This document shows, piece after piece, positions 25,452-33,289 of a stretch of DNA of 64,000 bases; positions within the stretch are counted from its first letter, which is position 1, and every line of letters starts with the position of its first letter. The stretch comes from Armatimonadota bacterium (GTDB lineage Bacteria > Armatimonadota > Fimbriimonadia > Fimbriimonadales > Fimbriimonadaceae). Location: assembly GCA_025360125.1 (NCBI GenBank), contig JANYCU010000045.1:310001-374000 (forward strand), read 5' to 3'. The notes beneath the pieces are model-generated. The model was not told where the DNA came from, made no database searches, and saw only the letters and a list, made by a program, of their open reading frames with translations. Position numbers and translations under genes: made by a program.

Positions 25452-26135
25452 CTAACTCACGGGAGCGCCATATCGCTCCGCTAAAGAGGCGAGTGCCTGA
25501 CTTTCCGTAATCTCCCTCACGAAACTGGTTACGAGTCGACCATTCGGTGTCTCGATTGAAGCCAATGTTGCTGCAATTGAAAAAAGCTCACCACTCTTAC
25601 GGACCGCGGTCGTGGCGAGGTGCTCTCCCATATGCTTTCGCTCAGGCTTCCCGAAATACTGTTGCATGTGCAGTTGATGCCTATCATGTAGGTCATCAGG
25701 GACAAGGATGCTGACGGGCATTCCGACAATCTCATCAAATCGGTAACCGAACATTCGCTCAGCTTCCAGGTTTAGCCAAACGAAACTACCTTCCTGGTCA
25801 ATTGCGAAAACGGCATCTGGAGCATTTTCGAGAATCTCCAATTGTAGGTCAAGAGGCTCCTTGTGAGTTCTTTCGAGGGCGTTTCTGAGTCTTTCAATCT
25901 CTTCGTTAAGTTCTTGAATTACATTTTCACTTTCCTCCTTTAGGGCATGAGCGACAAGCTCAGTTCGGTTACAAGGACCCATTTTGCTCCTTATACGACC
26001 CCAATAGCTCTTGACCGTTGGCTCGCTAATACCCAGGCGGTTTGCGATGGCGACATCGGTCAAGCCCTGGGTAGCCAGAGTAATTAGTTGCTGTTCGCGT
26101 TCGGAGAGTTCTGGGTGTCGCTTCTTTATTTCCAT
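25452..26135 (-). CDS. LuxR-type HTH regulator with C-terminal PAS domain
   Basis: The ATG at 26135 has an AAGGA site 7 nt upstream. The 227-residue protein has a GerE/LuxR HTH at the N-terminus (LSEREQQLITLATQGLTDVA, then GISEPTVKSYWGRIRSKMG). A short coiled coil (about 70-95) follows, then a PAS domain (ILENAPDAVFAIDQEG, AERMFGYRFDEIVGMP). The order HTH-PAS is the reverse of the common sensor-output layout. PAS may bind heme or a small ligand. As the last gene of the nine-gene copper operon it is a candidate for the factor reading the GTCGTC iterons, which is an inference. Confidence 0.85.
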   Translation of the reverse strand: MEIKKRHPELSEREQQLITLATQGLTDVAIANRLGISEPTVKSYWGRIRSKMGPCNRTELVAHALKEESENVIQELNEEIERLRNALERTHKEPLDLQLEILENAPDAVFAIDQEGSFVWLNLEAERMFGYRFDEIVGMPVSILVPDDLHDRHQLHMQQYFGKPERKHMGEHLATTAVRKSGELFSIAATLASIETPNGRLVTSFVREITESQALASLAERYGAPVS

Positions 26136-26153
26136 CTGCAATTCCTTGAGGTC

Positions 26154-26963
26154 TTAGCCATAAACGAGTTGGGCCCCAAAATGACCTGCGACTCCAACGA
26201 GAAGAGCAGATAGTAAAAGTAGGGCGAAGTAGGTATAAGACTCGTGGGCGGCCTTTCGTCGCCAAAGAACGGTTAACGTCATAAGCGAGGTCGCCGATAG
26301 TGCGAGAATGAAGTGAATTAAGGCGGTCCCTTGCCACTGGAATCCACTTCGAAGGAAAACCATCAACCCAGTGGGAATCGTGAGAAGGGTACTCAGTGTC
26401 CCAAATAGGACGCAATACCAACCAGCCTCACGCATCGGAACCTGTTTTCTTCGCCAGCCCGCGAATTCTAGCGCCGCGCCAAACAGGAACAGTGCGATTG
26501 GAAAATGGACCACCGCGGGGTGGAAAGAGTGCTTCGGCACTATTTGGTCGAAAATACTCTTCTGCCCGCCAGACGGGTTGTCCATATTCGCGCCCATCAT
26601 CTTTTTGTGATCGTTTTGTCCCGGTGGCATACCAGCAGGGTGACTGTCGGGATCGCCGGGCAGGAAGCCTTGTTTTATTTCCTCACCGTTGGGCCATCCA
26701 TCGCCATCAGAATCTTTGGCGTAAATAGATTCGATGACTTGGAGGGTCACAGTATTCTCGCCCGACGCCTTTAGTGCGGCCTTCAGATCTTTGCCGAACG
26801 GATTGTGTTCGGGCGGCTTGGTATGGCACGTAATGCATTCAGCCTTGAAAAGACTTGACTGATTTTTTAGCTGCATTGCCGAGCGAAATGCATTCATCTG
26901 CTCGGGCGTCGCGAAGGCGATCATCGAGGCCATAACCATTACAATCGCAATTATGCACTTCAT
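26154..26963 (-). CDS. Exported heme-motif protein with DUF2231 membrane domain
   Basis: Start at the ATG at 26963, which overlaps the stop of the small upstream gene as ATGA; an earlier in-frame ATG lies inside that gene. The 269-residue product has a signal peptide and a single c-type heme site CITCH. A calcium-loop-like DSDGDGWPNGEE follows, then a linker and a DUF2231 domain of four membrane helices beginning FHPAVVHFPIALFLFGAAL (conserved HPxxVHFP). It should sit in the cytoplasmic membrane with the heme and Ca parts outside, possibly moving electrons for the oxidase and cupredoxin encoded upstream. Confidence 0.83.
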   Translation of the reverse strand: MKCIIAIVMVMASMIAFATPEQMNAFRSAMQLKNQSSLFKAECITCHTKPPEHNPFGKDLKAALKASGENTVTLQVIESIYAKDSDGDGWPNGEEIKQGFLPGDPDSHPAGMPPGQNDHKKMMGANMDNPSGGQKSIFDQIVPKHSFHPAVVHFPIALFLFGAALEFAGWRRKQVPMREAGWYCVLFGTLSTLLTIPTGLMVFLRSGFQWQGTALIHFILALSATSLMTLTVLWRRKAAHESYTYFALLLLSALLVGVAGHFGAQLVYG

Positions 26964-27106
26964 GGTCTTTTGTTGCTTTTTGAGGCGCATTCACCGCATC
27001 CGCAGTCTGGTTTGCTATTTTTCGTGCCGATTCCTGCTTTGCGTAGCATCGTCCTGCAGATAAATCCACAGCAGACAATGAAGAGCAGAGCGATTGGCCA
27101 GGGCAT
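26960..27106 (-). CDS. Small Cys-rich membrane protein (FeoB-associated-like)
   Basis: A 48-residue gene: one N-terminal membrane helix (PWPIALLFIVCCGFICRTM) and a soluble tail ending KPDCGCGECASKSNKRP. GAGG lies 10 nt before the ATG. The start is 2 nt after the FixH-like stop, and the stop overlaps the cytochrome gene start as ATGA, strong evidence of a real operon member. It resembles the FeoB-associated Cys-rich membrane protein family (short helix plus CxCxxC tail). It could bind or hand over metal at the membrane. Confidence 0.72.
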   Translation of the reverse strand: MPWPIALLFIVCCGFICRTMLRKAGIGTKNSKPDCGCGECASKSNKRP

Positions 27107-27108
27107 AA

Positions 27109-28254
27109 TTACTTCGCCTCAAAATCAAAGTTATAAGTCAGTGGCTGCATTCCAGGGGCAGAAACGATAAGGGTTAGACGCCATGGTCCGTTCATGCTGA
27201 AATTGGCTTTCAGCGCGTACTTGCCCTTGCCGAGTTCCTTCATTGCAGGGTGAGTCGTGCCCATATCCATATTGGTCATTGCGACGGCGGTCGTAACCTT
27301 TGCACTGGTTACGGCCTTTCCATCTGGTGTGGTGATCGTAATGGAAACATTGTTGTCACCGATGCCAACTTTCTCAATCTTCGCCTCCACTTTCAGGGTT
27401 TGCGAGTTTGCTGCGGGCATGTCCTTCATCGGCGAGTCACCTCCCTCCATGAAGTTCTCCGCGTTGAAAACCATATCCATCGGGAGCATTTTCATCCCTT
27501 CCATGCCTGAACCGCCGACCATCATGAGAATCATCATCTTAACCATTGGTTCTAGCTTGCCAAAGCCGGTTCGGGTTTCCCATTCTTCATTCCCAGTCCA
27601 TATGTATGAGGACTTTTCCTTTAGCTGGGGCATCGATGTTGCAACATGTCCCATGCCCGCCATCTCGTAACCTTGCTCCGGTTTTGCTGGGTCCTTTTTC
27701 GGCTCTTGCTTTGAAGGATCGGTGGTGTTTGGCTCAGTCTTGACGGGGTCCTTTTTTGAAGTGTCGGTCGTCTTCGGTTCGGTTTTCGGCGGCTCTGTCT
27801 TGTTCGGGGGCTGAGCTGCCGGAACCGCCGTGTCACCAATCTTAATCGTCTGCTTGGCAGACTTCCAAGGACCCTTTGCGCCGGACGTCATATCGAAATT
27901 GACCGTGAACTTGGGATCTTTGCTGACGAGAGTTATCCGCCAAGGCCCATCCATCAGAAACATAGGCTTCAACGTGTAATGTCCGGGAGTGGTCTCCTTT
28001 ACAAGAGGATGGGCCGTGCCCATATCCATGTTTGTCATGCCCACGTTCGAGATAAGCTTCAAACCCGCAACGGGCTTGGATGCTTCCAAAAAAGTGACTT
28101 CGAGAGCGTTCTCGCCTGTCCTAGGAGCAGCAGGTTTTATGACTGCCGATGCCTCCAGGGTTCTGCCAGTAGCGGGAGGGCTCTGCTGAAAAGCGAGCAG
28201 AGTAGCGGAGAACGTCGAAACGAATAGAAGTGAATATAGTTGTTTTCTTAACAT
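27109..28254 (-). CDS. Exported protein with two FixH/YtkA-like domains
   Basis: This 381-residue protein has a signal peptide. A YtkA/FixH-like beta domain lies at about 30-137 and again at about 285-381, each with the matching motif MTNMDMGT(A/T)HP and then LxDGPW or MNGPWR before the final strand. The middle holds a Pro/Lys/Thr/Glu-rich spacer (about 145-195) and a Met-rich segment (GMEGMKMLPMDM). YtkA/CcoH-like domains take part in metal delivery to cuproenzymes; here the Met-rich MDMGT and spacer suggest periplasmic copper handling. Good AAGGAG site. Operon member between the outer membrane gene and the small Cys-rich gene. Confidence 0.75.
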   Translation of the reverse strand: MLRKQLYSLLFVSTFSATLLAFQQSPPATGRTLEASAVIKPAAPRTGENALEVTFLEASKPVAGLKLISNVGMTNMDMGTAHPLVKETTPGHYTLKPMFLMDGPWRITLVSKDPKFTVNFDMTSGAKGPWKSAKQTIKIGDTAVPAAQPPNKTEPPKTEPKTTDTSKKDPVKTEPNTTDPSKQEPKKDPAKPEQGYEMAGMGHVATSMPQLKEKSSYIWTGNEEWETRTGFGKLEPMVKMMILMMVGGSGMEGMKMLPMDMVFNAENFMEGGDSPMKDMPAANSQTLKVEAKIEKVGIGDNNVSITITTPDGKAVTSAKVTTAVAMTNMDMGTTHPAMKELGKGKYALKANFSMNGPWRLTLIVSAPGMQPLTYNFDFEAK

Positions 28255-28263
28255 GGTGTCTCC

Positions 28264-29481
28264 TTAATTTGGAATGTATTGGTGAAGCAAATTGGTCGGG
28301 GACCTGCGAGGACCGATGCTCTGATTGAATGTCGAGCCAAAATTGAACGAGAGTCCAAACTGCAAAACCATTGCATCACTGTGCCCGCCAAAGGCCGAGG
28401 TCATCGCACTGCTTCGACGTTCATATCCAATCTGGGAAACAAAGTCGAAGCCTTGACCCAGACTCTTGCCGTAACTCAAGGCAACTCCATACGAGTTTGC
28501 GTTGGGCACTTTTGAATAGCGTTTCATGCCCGTTGTCAGAGCGATTTGCGAAGCCGGTTTTCCGAAGGGGCTGTAGAGCTTTCGAAGGGATAGTGCAATC
28601 GACTCTTGGTCGGCACGGTACGTGTCATTGAGCGTCGTCAACGTGTTTGTATCGTTGCCGAATGAAACTTGGCCCAGAAGGCGCAAATCCAGCTTGTCTA
28701 CGAGTCCAGGTTGGAGGTTGAGGACTCCGCCGCCGTAAAAGACATTCGAAGTCCCGCCAAAGCTCTTGTTGACTGCGCGACTCTCCACACCGAACCCAAA
28801 GGAAGGAAATCGATCAATCGTAGTGAGAGCAGGGTTGCCTTCATATTGAAAGCTGATTCCAACCGAGTTAAGTCCAGTATCGCTTTGTCCGACACCTGCA
28901 CTATCGATTTGGTGCTGAGCATGGACATTTACGAAGTGGTGAAGGCCGCTGTTGAATACAGCGCCAGCAACATTGCTGTAGCGATGCTCTTCTGGATTCG
29001 CTCCATTTGAAAACGGATTCAGGACCGATGTGTAATCGACCAGATCGTCTTCACGAATTGTCGGAAATGCAACGATTTGAGCGGTCGGGGTATTTGTCCT
29101 TCCAATATATCCCTCGAAGCGAAGCTCTTGAAAATCGGCAAAGGCCTGATGCATGAAGATTTGCTTTCCGTGCCCGTTGTTCGCCTCGTCGATGGCAATT
29201 CCACCAAGGGTGAAACTGCCGATGGCTCCTCGATACATTCGCTGGGCAACGCCGAAGCTTAACGACGAATCTGAAAAGTTGATCTGGCTTCGGCTTCCAA
29301 TGCCTCTGCCGCCAAACATTCCTTCGCGTCCGAAGTCGAGCGTAGCTAGACCCGAACCCGCGATTTCTATTTGCGGTTGCAGGCTTATTTGCTGCACCGG
29401 GTTTTGTTGAGTCTGTGCCTGAGACGCAGCAGTAAGTGCGCCTGCGGCCAGGATTCCAATTCTATTAATTTGTATTTTCAT
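28264..29481 (-). CDS. Outer-membrane beta-barrel protein of the copper operon
   Basis: The second ATG (29481) is 8 nt from AGGAG, better placed than the first (29487, 3 nt). The roughly 405-residue product has a signal peptide (IGILAAGALTAASQAQ), then alternating beta strands throughout, with Gly/aromatic turns and a Q-rich linker at the N-terminus. No catalytic motif is visible. It is probably an outer membrane porin-like protein for the metal system. It does not resemble TolC-like efflux proteins, being without their long helices, and shows only general similarity to the other two barrels of the island. Confidence 0.68.
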   Translation of the reverse strand: MKIQINRIGILAAGALTAASQAQTQQNPVQQISLQPQIEIAGSGLATLDFGREGMFGGRGIGSRSQINFSDSSLSFGVAQRMYRGAIGSFTLGGIAIDEANNGHGKQIFMHQAFADFQELRFEGYIGRTNTPTAQIVAFPTIREDDLVDYTSVLNPFSNGANPEEHRYSNVAGAVFNSGLHHFVNVHAQHQIDSAGVGQSDTGLNSVGISFQYEGNPALTTIDRFPSFGFGVESRAVNKSFGGTSNVFYGGGVLNLQPGLVDKLDLRLLGQVSFGNDTNTLTTLNDTYRADQESIALSLRKLYSPFGKPASQIALTTGMKRYSKVPNANSYGVALSYGKSLGQGFDFVSQIGYERRSSAMTSAFGGHSDAMVLQFGLSFNFGSTFNQSIGPRRSPTNLLHQYIPN

Positions 29482-29498
29482 TTGCATTTACTCCTGCT

Positions 29499-30758
29499 TT
29501 ACGAACTGATGGCGATGACCTCTTCCCATTTGACGCCCGCCTCGCGAGCATCTTCGTACATCAGCATGGTCATCATTCCGCCCGGATGCTGTCCGTTATT
29601 GGTCGTAGCTAGATCACTATGATCGTGCAAGTGCCAGAACCCCGGGTTAGTACCTTGAATTACGATGTCACTCGTTGTGCCTGGATATATCGGAATGGTA
29701 TTCATTCGAACCGGCGTCGCGAGTGGCGATCCGTCTTGGCAGACGTGCCAGAAGTCATGTCCGTGAAGATGAATGAAGTGGGGCATGAAGCCTCCAGCTA
29801 TCAGCCTCACCCGAATGTTTTCTCCGCGACGTATCATCAAGGGATCCGTCATCGGATACGACTTTCCGTTGATCATGAAGTAGTTTGGCGTTATTGGCAT
29901 TGCCGTGCCTGTTCGCGCAGCGAGATACGGAGGGATGTATCCATTTTTGACCGCCTTTACGAATTCTTCCTTAGATTTAAACCAGCCCATCATCTTGCCG
30001 TTCATCTCACGCATCATTTTTGCGCTGTGATTCATCCGCTCCATCTGAACGCCCATCTCCACCATTTCAGACATCATGTTGCGAACAAAATTAGTATCGA
30101 GTTCGCTCAAGATCATGGTGTACTCACGTTTGTACGGGAAGGTCTTTTGGACGATGTCCGGCTCTTTCGGCTCTACGATCAAGGAGCCAACGAGACCTGC
30201 CTGCTGGTGCAGTGTTGTCATGACGTGGCAGTGATAGAAGTGAGTTCCGGCTGGCTGCGCTCGCCAGAGATACCGAAATTCCTGGTTCGGTGCCACTGGC
30301 CATTGCGTTCCCAGAGGAACTCCATCCATTTCCATCGGGACCATGATGCCGTGCCAATGGATCGTATGGAATTCTGGGCTGGTATTTTTTAGATTGACCT
30401 GAACCCAATCGCCTTCCTTGACCCTAATTTCAGGGCCAGGATATGACTTGTTAAACATGAACATATGCGTCTGGACCCCAGGCACGATTTCATGGAGCCC
30501 AATCGTCACTTCAATATCATGCACGTGAATCTTTTCGCCGGGTTTTGGACGGTCGCGCGGCGGGTACGGCGGATGGGTTTCCTGCGGATCAAAGGCCCCG
30601 GGCCACTGCGACACTTGTTGGTGTGCAGCAGCCTTTTGGCCCGATTGCCCGAATGCGTTCCCTATGAGTCCGGTCCCGAGTCCAATGCCTCCCAGCTTCA
30701 GGAGTTCTCGCCGACCAAGAGCTTCCTTGTTATTGTCAGATGGTTTGTCTTTACCCAT
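29499..30758 (-). CDS. Two-domain multicopper oxidase, Tat-exported
   Basis: The ATG at 30758 has AGGAAAG upstream. A twin-arginine signal (GRRELLKLGGIGLGTGL) indicates folded export. Domain 1 has HTIHWHG and then FYHCHVMTTLHQQAGL, which supplies a type-1 copper Cys-His set. Domain 2 has HFIHLHGHDFWHV and WHLHDHSDLATTN. The usual C-terminal HCH has Leu instead of Cys, so only trinuclear-type His ligands remain there. This fits two-domain oxidases whose type-1 site is in domain 1. A Met-rich loop (MVEMGVQMERMNHSAKMM) points to cuprous oxidase or copper tolerance activity. It starts 7 nt after the cupredoxin gene, its likely electron partner. Confidence 0.88.
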   Translation of the reverse strand: MGKDKPSDNNKEALGRRELLKLGGIGLGTGLIGNAFGQSGQKAAAHQQVSQWPGAFDPQETHPPYPPRDRPKPGEKIHVHDIEVTIGLHEIVPGVQTHMFMFNKSYPGPEIRVKEGDWVQVNLKNTSPEFHTIHWHGIMVPMEMDGVPLGTQWPVAPNQEFRYLWRAQPAGTHFYHCHVMTTLHQQAGLVGSLIVEPKEPDIVQKTFPYKREYTMILSELDTNFVRNMMSEMVEMGVQMERMNHSAKMMREMNGKMMGWFKSKEEFVKAVKNGYIPPYLAARTGTAMPITPNYFMINGKSYPMTDPLMIRRGENIRVRLIAGGFMPHFIHLHGHDFWHVCQDGSPLATPVRMNTIPIYPGTTSDIVIQGTNPGFWHLHDHSDLATTNNGQHPGGMMTMLMYEDAREAGVKWEEVIAISS

Positions 30759-30765
30759 GGCTTTC

Positions 30766-31317
30766 CTAGCGGACGGTAATTGTTCCGTACATGCCTGCGG
30801 CGGCATGCCCTGGAGTCGTACAAATGTAGCTGTAAGAACCCTTCTTTGAAGGCACTTTCACCGTAAATTCCTGTCCAAAGAGGGACTTGCCTGACATGGG
30901 CTTAAGATCAGCGGAGCCAACCGAGCCTTTTAAACCAATTTTGGCATCAAAAGGAGTGACCTTTGATGTGAATCGAAGGCTGTGCAGCATGTCGTCATCC
31001 GTATTGACGAAGAGGACGTGAAGAGTCGCACCGGGCTTTACTAAGAGCGGAGGGTTCCGTAAGCCTTGGATGCGATAGGACATCATATCGTTCTTAGGTC
31101 CTGTCTCTACCACAAGACGCGCTGAATTGGCGCTAAAGGTGATTGACTTCTTATCTGAACCAATGCTGCCCGTGGTCGCTTTCTTTTTCGCTCCTGCGAG
31201 ACCGCCTGCTGTTAGGATCACTTTCTTTGCTCCGCTTACGGTGAATCCGTCTGCAAAGCTGAAGGCTGCCGCTCCGATCGCTAGTGACAGCATCGAAAGT
31301 TGAGTGAACACTTTCAT
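30766..31317 (-). CDS. Exported plastocyanin-like cupredoxin
   Basis: This 183-residue protein has a signal peptide (residues 1-22) and a plastocyanin/azurin-like domain at the C-terminal half. The type-1 copper ligands are all visible: His in MLHSLRF, then C-TTPG-H-AAAG-M in YICTTPGHAAAGMYG. It is a periplasmic one-electron carrier, here packed between the YHS gene (4-nt overlap) and the multicopper oxidase gene (7-nt gap). A donor or acceptor role for the oxidase is the natural inference. Confidence 0.87.
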   Translation of the reverse strand: MKVFTQLSMLSLAIGAAAFSFADGFTVSGAKKVILTAGGLAGAKKKATTGSIGSDKKSITFSANSARLVVETGPKNDMMSYRIQGLRNPPLLVKPGATLHVLFVNTDDDMLHSLRFTSKVTPFDAKIGLKGSVGSADLKPMSGKSLFGQEFTVKVPSKKGSYSYICTTPGHAAAGMYGTITVR

Positions 31318-31928
31318 TTGTTGTCGCCTCCTCCGCTCTTATGGTCAGCTTTCTCAGCGGCCATAGGTGCAGGGGCTTTTACGTATCCCTTCGCAACGTC
31401 GGCAAACTTCGCTGGCTCCTTTCCAAAGGGTCCTTCGCAACCTCCACAACAGAAGTAATAACGGGTGCCGTTAAAGTCTCCGTATCCGCTGGCCTTGGCA
31501 TAGGACGTCACCACTTCTTTGCTAACTGGGCAGTACAAAGCTTCTTTCTTGGGCAGCACGCCGAATTTCGCCGGTTCCTTGTCGAATGTATTCTTGTCGG
31601 CTTCTGATTCAAAGTAGAACCTAAGGCCCTTGTAGTCAGTGAAACCACCCTTGGCTTTGTCAGCTTCGAGTCGCTTCATACTGATCGGGTCGAACAGGAA
31701 GACACCGATGGTTTTGCCCGATTTGACGGCCTTGTCGAGCGCGACCTTGGGGTCTTTTTCGAATTGCGTGTCGCAACCGGCACAGCAATAGGTGAAGCGA
31801 ACACCGTTGTATTCCGTTACTTTCATACCTTTGACGATTGGTTCGCCGGTGATGGGGCAAGAAATGGCGGAAGCTTGTTGAGTGACGAATGACATCGCGG
31901 TTGTCGCGATAAGTGTAGTAAAGATCAT
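31314..31928 (-). CDS. Exported protein with repeated YHS/TRASH metal modules
   Basis: Start at the ATG at 31928, which begins a proper signal peptide (MIFTTLIATTAMSF). The 204-residue product carries two complete YHS-like modules: CPITGEPIVKGMKVTEYNGV with YCCAGCDTQFEKDP, and CPVSKEVV with YYFCCGGCEGPFGKEP. A middle copy (FDPISMKRL, LRFYFESEADKNTFDKEP) has lost its cysteines. YHS modules bind copper and appear in copper sensors and chaperones. It ends in a His/Lys/Gly tail. Operon member before the cupredoxin gene. Confidence 0.8.
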   Translation of the reverse strand: MIFTTLIATTAMSFVTQQASAISCPITGEPIVKGMKVTEYNGVRFTYCCAGCDTQFEKDPKVALDKAVKSGKTIGVFLFDPISMKRLEADKAKGGFTDYKGLRFYFESEADKNTFDKEPAKFGVLPKKEALYCPVSKEVVTSYAKASGYGDFNGTRYYFCCGGCEGPFGKEPAKFADVAKGYVKAPAPMAAEKADHKSGGGDNK

Positions 31929-32008
31929 TTTTGATTCCAGTTGTATTTTGGTTGTAAAGACGCCGAACAACCCTGCTACGCTACTTTTGAGCGTACAAGG
32001 TTGGTGTT

Positions 32009-32482
32009 TTACACAACTGGAGGAGCCCGACCATGATCGGGCGCGTATTCACCAAGAATTGGTGGACTGGAGTCGTTGCTAAAATATCCTGGCTCTGGAA
32101 CGTCAACGATCCTAACTGTGAAAACAAGGTTCACAGGCAAAATGACGGGCAAGTCATCGTTAGAAGCCGGGACCCTCGCTTCCTGAGTAATCGAAGGCAC
32201 AGTCGAAGTGCAACTCGCGAATGATGGGCATCCGCATGAGTCCTTGTGCTCTGAACTAATTTGAGACCCACCGTCGTGGTCATGAGCCGAGGATTCGTCT
32301 TTCTCGTGGTCGCAACAACTGCCCCGATGTTCCTCGTTATGATCCCGGTGAATGATAGCGACTCGCTTGGATGCGCACACACCGAGAAGGCAACCGACGG
32401 CACACGCGCTGCTTGCCGATGCCTGCAATATGAGTACAAACATCAAGAACAGCGAAACCAGTGTTTTCGGTAACCGATGCAT
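32009..32482 (-). CDS. Exported Cys/His-rich protein, possible metal scavenger
   Basis: The ATG at 32482 gives a signal peptide (MHRLPKTLVSLFLMFVLIL). The middle is dense in metal ligands (ASSACAVGC, HRDHNEEHRGSCCDHEKD, HDHDGG, DSCGCPSFASC). The tail ends in GRAPPVV, shared in style with the 14495 protein. No named family is recognised. It is probably periplasmic or surface metal binding and is the first gene of the nine-gene leftward operon, divergent from csoR. Confidence 0.65.
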   Translation of the reverse strand: MHRLPKTLVSLFLMFVLILQASASSACAVGCLLGVCASKRVAIIHRDHNEEHRGSCCDHEKDESSAHDHDGGSQISSEHKDSCGCPSFASCTSTVPSITQEARVPASNDDLPVILPVNLVFTVRIVDVPEPGYFSNDSSPPILGEYAPDHGRAPPVV

Positions 32483-32748
32483 TGACTTACTGAGTATGAC
32501 GCATGAGACCAAAAGTTCGTTCCAAGATGCGATCACGAACCACTATGGGCAAAGGGTTCAACTGATAATCCCGAAGCTAATATCGGGCATCACTCGTTTG
32601 ATTCGACTCCCTTTAGTTTCGGGGGGCGTTCTACGGATCGAGCCCAATATTGGTAGGAATTTCCCTCCGCTTTCGCCCTAGCCGAATTGAGGAGTGACAT
32701 GCAAATGCCGATGCAGCATTAGTATGATCTGAAACACATTGGTCTCTA

Positions 32749-32776
32749 TTGTCGTATATACCCCATAGGGTATAAT
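32749..32776 (+). promoter_or_regulatory. csoR promoter with CsoR-type operator
   Basis: A -35-like TTGTCG (32749-32754) and -10 TATAAT (32771-32776) are 16 bp apart. Between them lies a perfect 7-bp inverted repeat, TATACCC-cata-GGGTATA (32757-32774), the G/C-tract operator type bound by CsoR. The ATG at 32783 is 6 nt past the -10, so the transcript would begin at or very near the start codon (leaderless). The rest of the 300-bp gap to the divergent operon shows no other clear element. Confidence 0.82.
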
Positions 32777-32782
32777 GTGACT

Positions 32783-33076
32783 ATGAAGCAAGAAGATCAG
32801 AAAAGTATTGACCGCCGACTTGCCCGAATCGAAGGGCAGGTCCGCGGGCTGAGACGACAAGTAGAGTCCGGCAGTTACTGCTGTGATGTCCTTAACCAAA
32901 TAGGCGCTGTTAGTTCAGCTTTGAACCAGGTCGCTGCTGCGGTGGCGTCGCAGCATGTCCGGCATTGCATCGCAGGGCATGCCGATGGCGATGGACATGA
33001 GGTGGCAAAGCAGATGAGCCAGGACGACCTTTTCGATGAACTAAGTGAAGTCTTCAGTAAGCTCATGAAGGCCTGA
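32783..33076 (+). CDS. csoR: CsoR-family copper-sensing repressor
   Basis: This 97-residue helical protein of the CsoR/RcnR family starts at MKQEDQKSIDRRLARIEGQV. The Cu(I) ligands are Cys33 or 34, His58 and Cys62, with the spacing 25 and 4 that defines the C-H-C set of true CsoR. When Cu(I) binds, CsoR leaves DNA. A matching operator lies in its own promoter, so it should autoregulate csoR-copZ-copA. I chose the ATG over a GTG two codons earlier because the promoter -10 sits just ahead. Confidence 0.93.
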   Translation: MKQEDQKSIDRRLARIEGQVRGLRRQVESGSYCCDVLNQIGAVSSALNQVAAAVASQHVRHCIAGHADGDGHEVAKQMSQDDLFDELSEVFSKLMKA

Positions 33077-33091
33077 TACCCATAGGAGTAT

Positions 33092-33289
33092 ATGATGAAC
33101 ACAATTAAAATCATGGGCATGAGTTGTCAAGGCTGCGTCAAACACATTGTAAAGGCCCTTGAAGCCTTGCCAGGCGCAACCAATGTTAGTGTGGATTTTG
33201 TGTCCGGAACGGCACAGGTGGATGGAGTTAGCTCGGAGGCGGCACTGGCCGCAGTTGAAGAAGCAGGCTATCAAGGAAAGGTCCAATGA
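33092..33289 (+). CDS. copZ: Copper chaperone CopZ
   Basis: This 65-residue HMA domain has the canonical motif MSCQGC near residues 10-15 and the SxxxLxxxVEEAGY end of CopZ proteins. It binds Cu(I) and passes it to CopA. The stop overlaps the copA start by 4 nt, and AGGAG precedes the ATG pair. Confidence 0.93.
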   Translation: MMNTIKIMGMSCQGCVKHIVKALEALPGATNVSVDFVSGTAQVDGVSSEAALAAVEEAGYQGKVQ

